Source: Flavobacteriales bacterium (lineage in GTDB: Bacteria; Bacteroidota; Bacteroidia; Flavobacteriales; UA16). From it: 5,764 bases of DNA. The stretch is taken from NCBI GenBank assembly GCA_030831885.1, contig JAURKF010000259.1:1-5764 (forward strand), read 5' to 3'. The notes under the pieces were generated by a model. The model worked only from the letters and a program-made list of their open reading frames with translations. It was not told the DNA's origin and searched no databases. Made by a program: the position numbers and the translations under genes. Of the stretch, positions 4,974 through 5,764 are shown one piece after another; within the stretch, counting starts at the first letter, position 1, and each line of letters opens with the position of its first letter.

Positions 4974-5764
4974 TCATTTGATAACACTTAGCTTCAGATT
5001 TCCTTCTGAAGAGTTTGAAATTATTCGAATTAGATACATGCCTTCTGACCAATGCGAAGTGCTTATAAACAGTGGTGTATTGCCAGTCGTAAAGTTCAAA
5101 TCTGAAATAATTTTTCCTTGACTATCAAAAATGATAATCTGCGCAGTTTGCAGCGATGATGGCATCACGAGACGAACATCGTTGCCAATTGCTACTGGGT
5201 TGGGATAAATGCTCATTTCTGAACTGGTCAGTGCATATTCAATGTTGCTGGCAATATCCATATCGAATACGTCCTGGAAGTTCAACTCGTCCATCAAATT
5301 GCCAGCGGCATCAGCAGCAGTTCCGGCTATTGTAACATCAATGCCACTGATAGCTGCTTCACCCGCGGCAACATCGTAATGGGCGGTATAAGTAAAGTCG
5401 GAATCCCACGCTGAGGTAGATGCAAGTGTAAGGCTGGTGGCCAGTGGAGTAAATGCAATCTGTGGCTGCGTACCGATATCCATTGCCTCATCGAAATTGA
5501 CGGTGACGGCGAAGGTGGACTGCCCGATGTCGCTTTCATTCAGAAGGGAAGTGCTTGTGGTAAGCGCAGCAATTTGTGGGTTGCGGGTGTCAATTCGGAA
5601 TGCATTGCTGGCAAAGAATTCATCATTCTGAAGATTGCCTGATGCATCAGTACCTCCGCTAATTACTACCGATATATTGTTCACTTCAACGTTAGCGTCT
5701 AAGAGGTTGTATACAGCAACGTAGGTGCTACCTTCCCAATAACTTAAGGCCTCATCATATACTA
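4974..5764 (-). CDS. T9SS-exported protein with Ig-like repeats, C-terminal part
   Basis: This is the end of a large cell-surface or secreted protein; the frame is open to the window edge (VYDEALSYWEGSTYVAVYN at 5762-5706), so the GTG at 5684 is not the true start. The sequence carries repeated bacterial Ig-like modules. The segment ending VVISGGTDASGNLQ aligns with one ending VTIAGTAADAAGNLM, with a period of about 112 residues; the second contains VNFDEAMD and AWDSDFTYTAHYDV in the same order as YDEALSYWEGSTYVAVYN of the first. Such modules act as extended stalks or adhesive parts. The last ~80 residues are a type A sorting domain with SIYPNPV, DVRLVMPSS, DSQGKII and HWSEGMYLIRI, which directs outer-membrane translocation by the T9SS. 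Any catalytic or binding domain would lie upstream of the window. A terminator follows 77 bases after the stop. Confidence 0.9.
   Translation of the reverse strand, partial: VYDEALSYWEGSTYVAVYNLLDANVEVNNISVVISGGTDASGNLQNDEFFASNAFRIDTRNPQIAALTTSTSLLNESDIGQSTFAVTVNFDEAMDIGTQPQIAFTPLATSLTLASTSAWDSDFTYTAHYDVAAGEAAISGIDVTIAGTAADAAGNLMDELNFQDVFDMDIASNIEYALTSSEMSIYPNPVAIGNDVRLVMPSSLQTAQIIIFDSQGKIISDLNFTTGNTPLFISTSHWSEGMYLIRIISNSSEGNLKLSVIK

Noticed and set aside
1..5764. Mobile element, phage, CRISPR array, toxin-antitoxin locus or RNA gene
   Set aside because: There is no transposase or integrase, no terminal repeats, no regularly spaced direct repeats, and no tRNA- or rRNA-like segment; the gaps between genes are short and largely accounted for by terminators and promoter signals.

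Overview
The window reads as a chromosomal segment of a member of the Bacteroidota. Two genes end in the C-terminal sorting domain of the type IX secretion system (T9SS), which is confined to this phylum and close relatives. Start codons lack clear Shine-Dalgarno sequences, one intergenic gap carries a perfect match to the Bacteroidota -7 promoter element (TAnnTTTG), and the tandem universal stress protein and the response-regulator/Crp fusion are of types common in this phylum. I cannot fix the order or genus from the sequence alone.

Left part, plus strand (1-2950): the C-terminal part of a sensor histidine kinase is followed, with a one-base TAATG overlap, by its likely partner, a receiver domain fused to a Crp/Fnr-type DNA-binding protein. 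A strong intrinsic terminator closes this pair. Next come a tandem-domain universal stress protein and, 22 bases later, a small conserved-looking protein of unknown function. The picture is a signalling pair next to stress-response genes; that the regulator controls these neighbours is an inference.

Middle (2951-3850, plus strand): a short secreted T9SS cargo protein with its own promoter-like element. A 10-bp inverted repeat spans the presumed transcription start and the start codon. Its 3' end overlaps the end of the next, oppositely oriented gene by 11 bases.

Right part, minus strand (3840-5764): reading leftward, the end of a large T9SS-exported protein with Ig-like repeats (N-terminus beyond the window), a bidirectional terminator-like hairpin, then a compact two-gene unit: an AlbA_2/Schlafen-type protein with a C-terminal winged helix, and a small multi-pass membrane protein starting 9 bases after it.

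There are no tRNA or rRNA genes, CRISPR arrays, insertion sequences or phage genes, and no gene-free stretch over 300 bases. No whole new system is demonstrated. The parts least explained by known biology are the 136-residue protein with an apparent internal duplication, the AlbA_2/membrane-protein pair, and the non-canonical ligand pocket of the receiver-Crp fusion.
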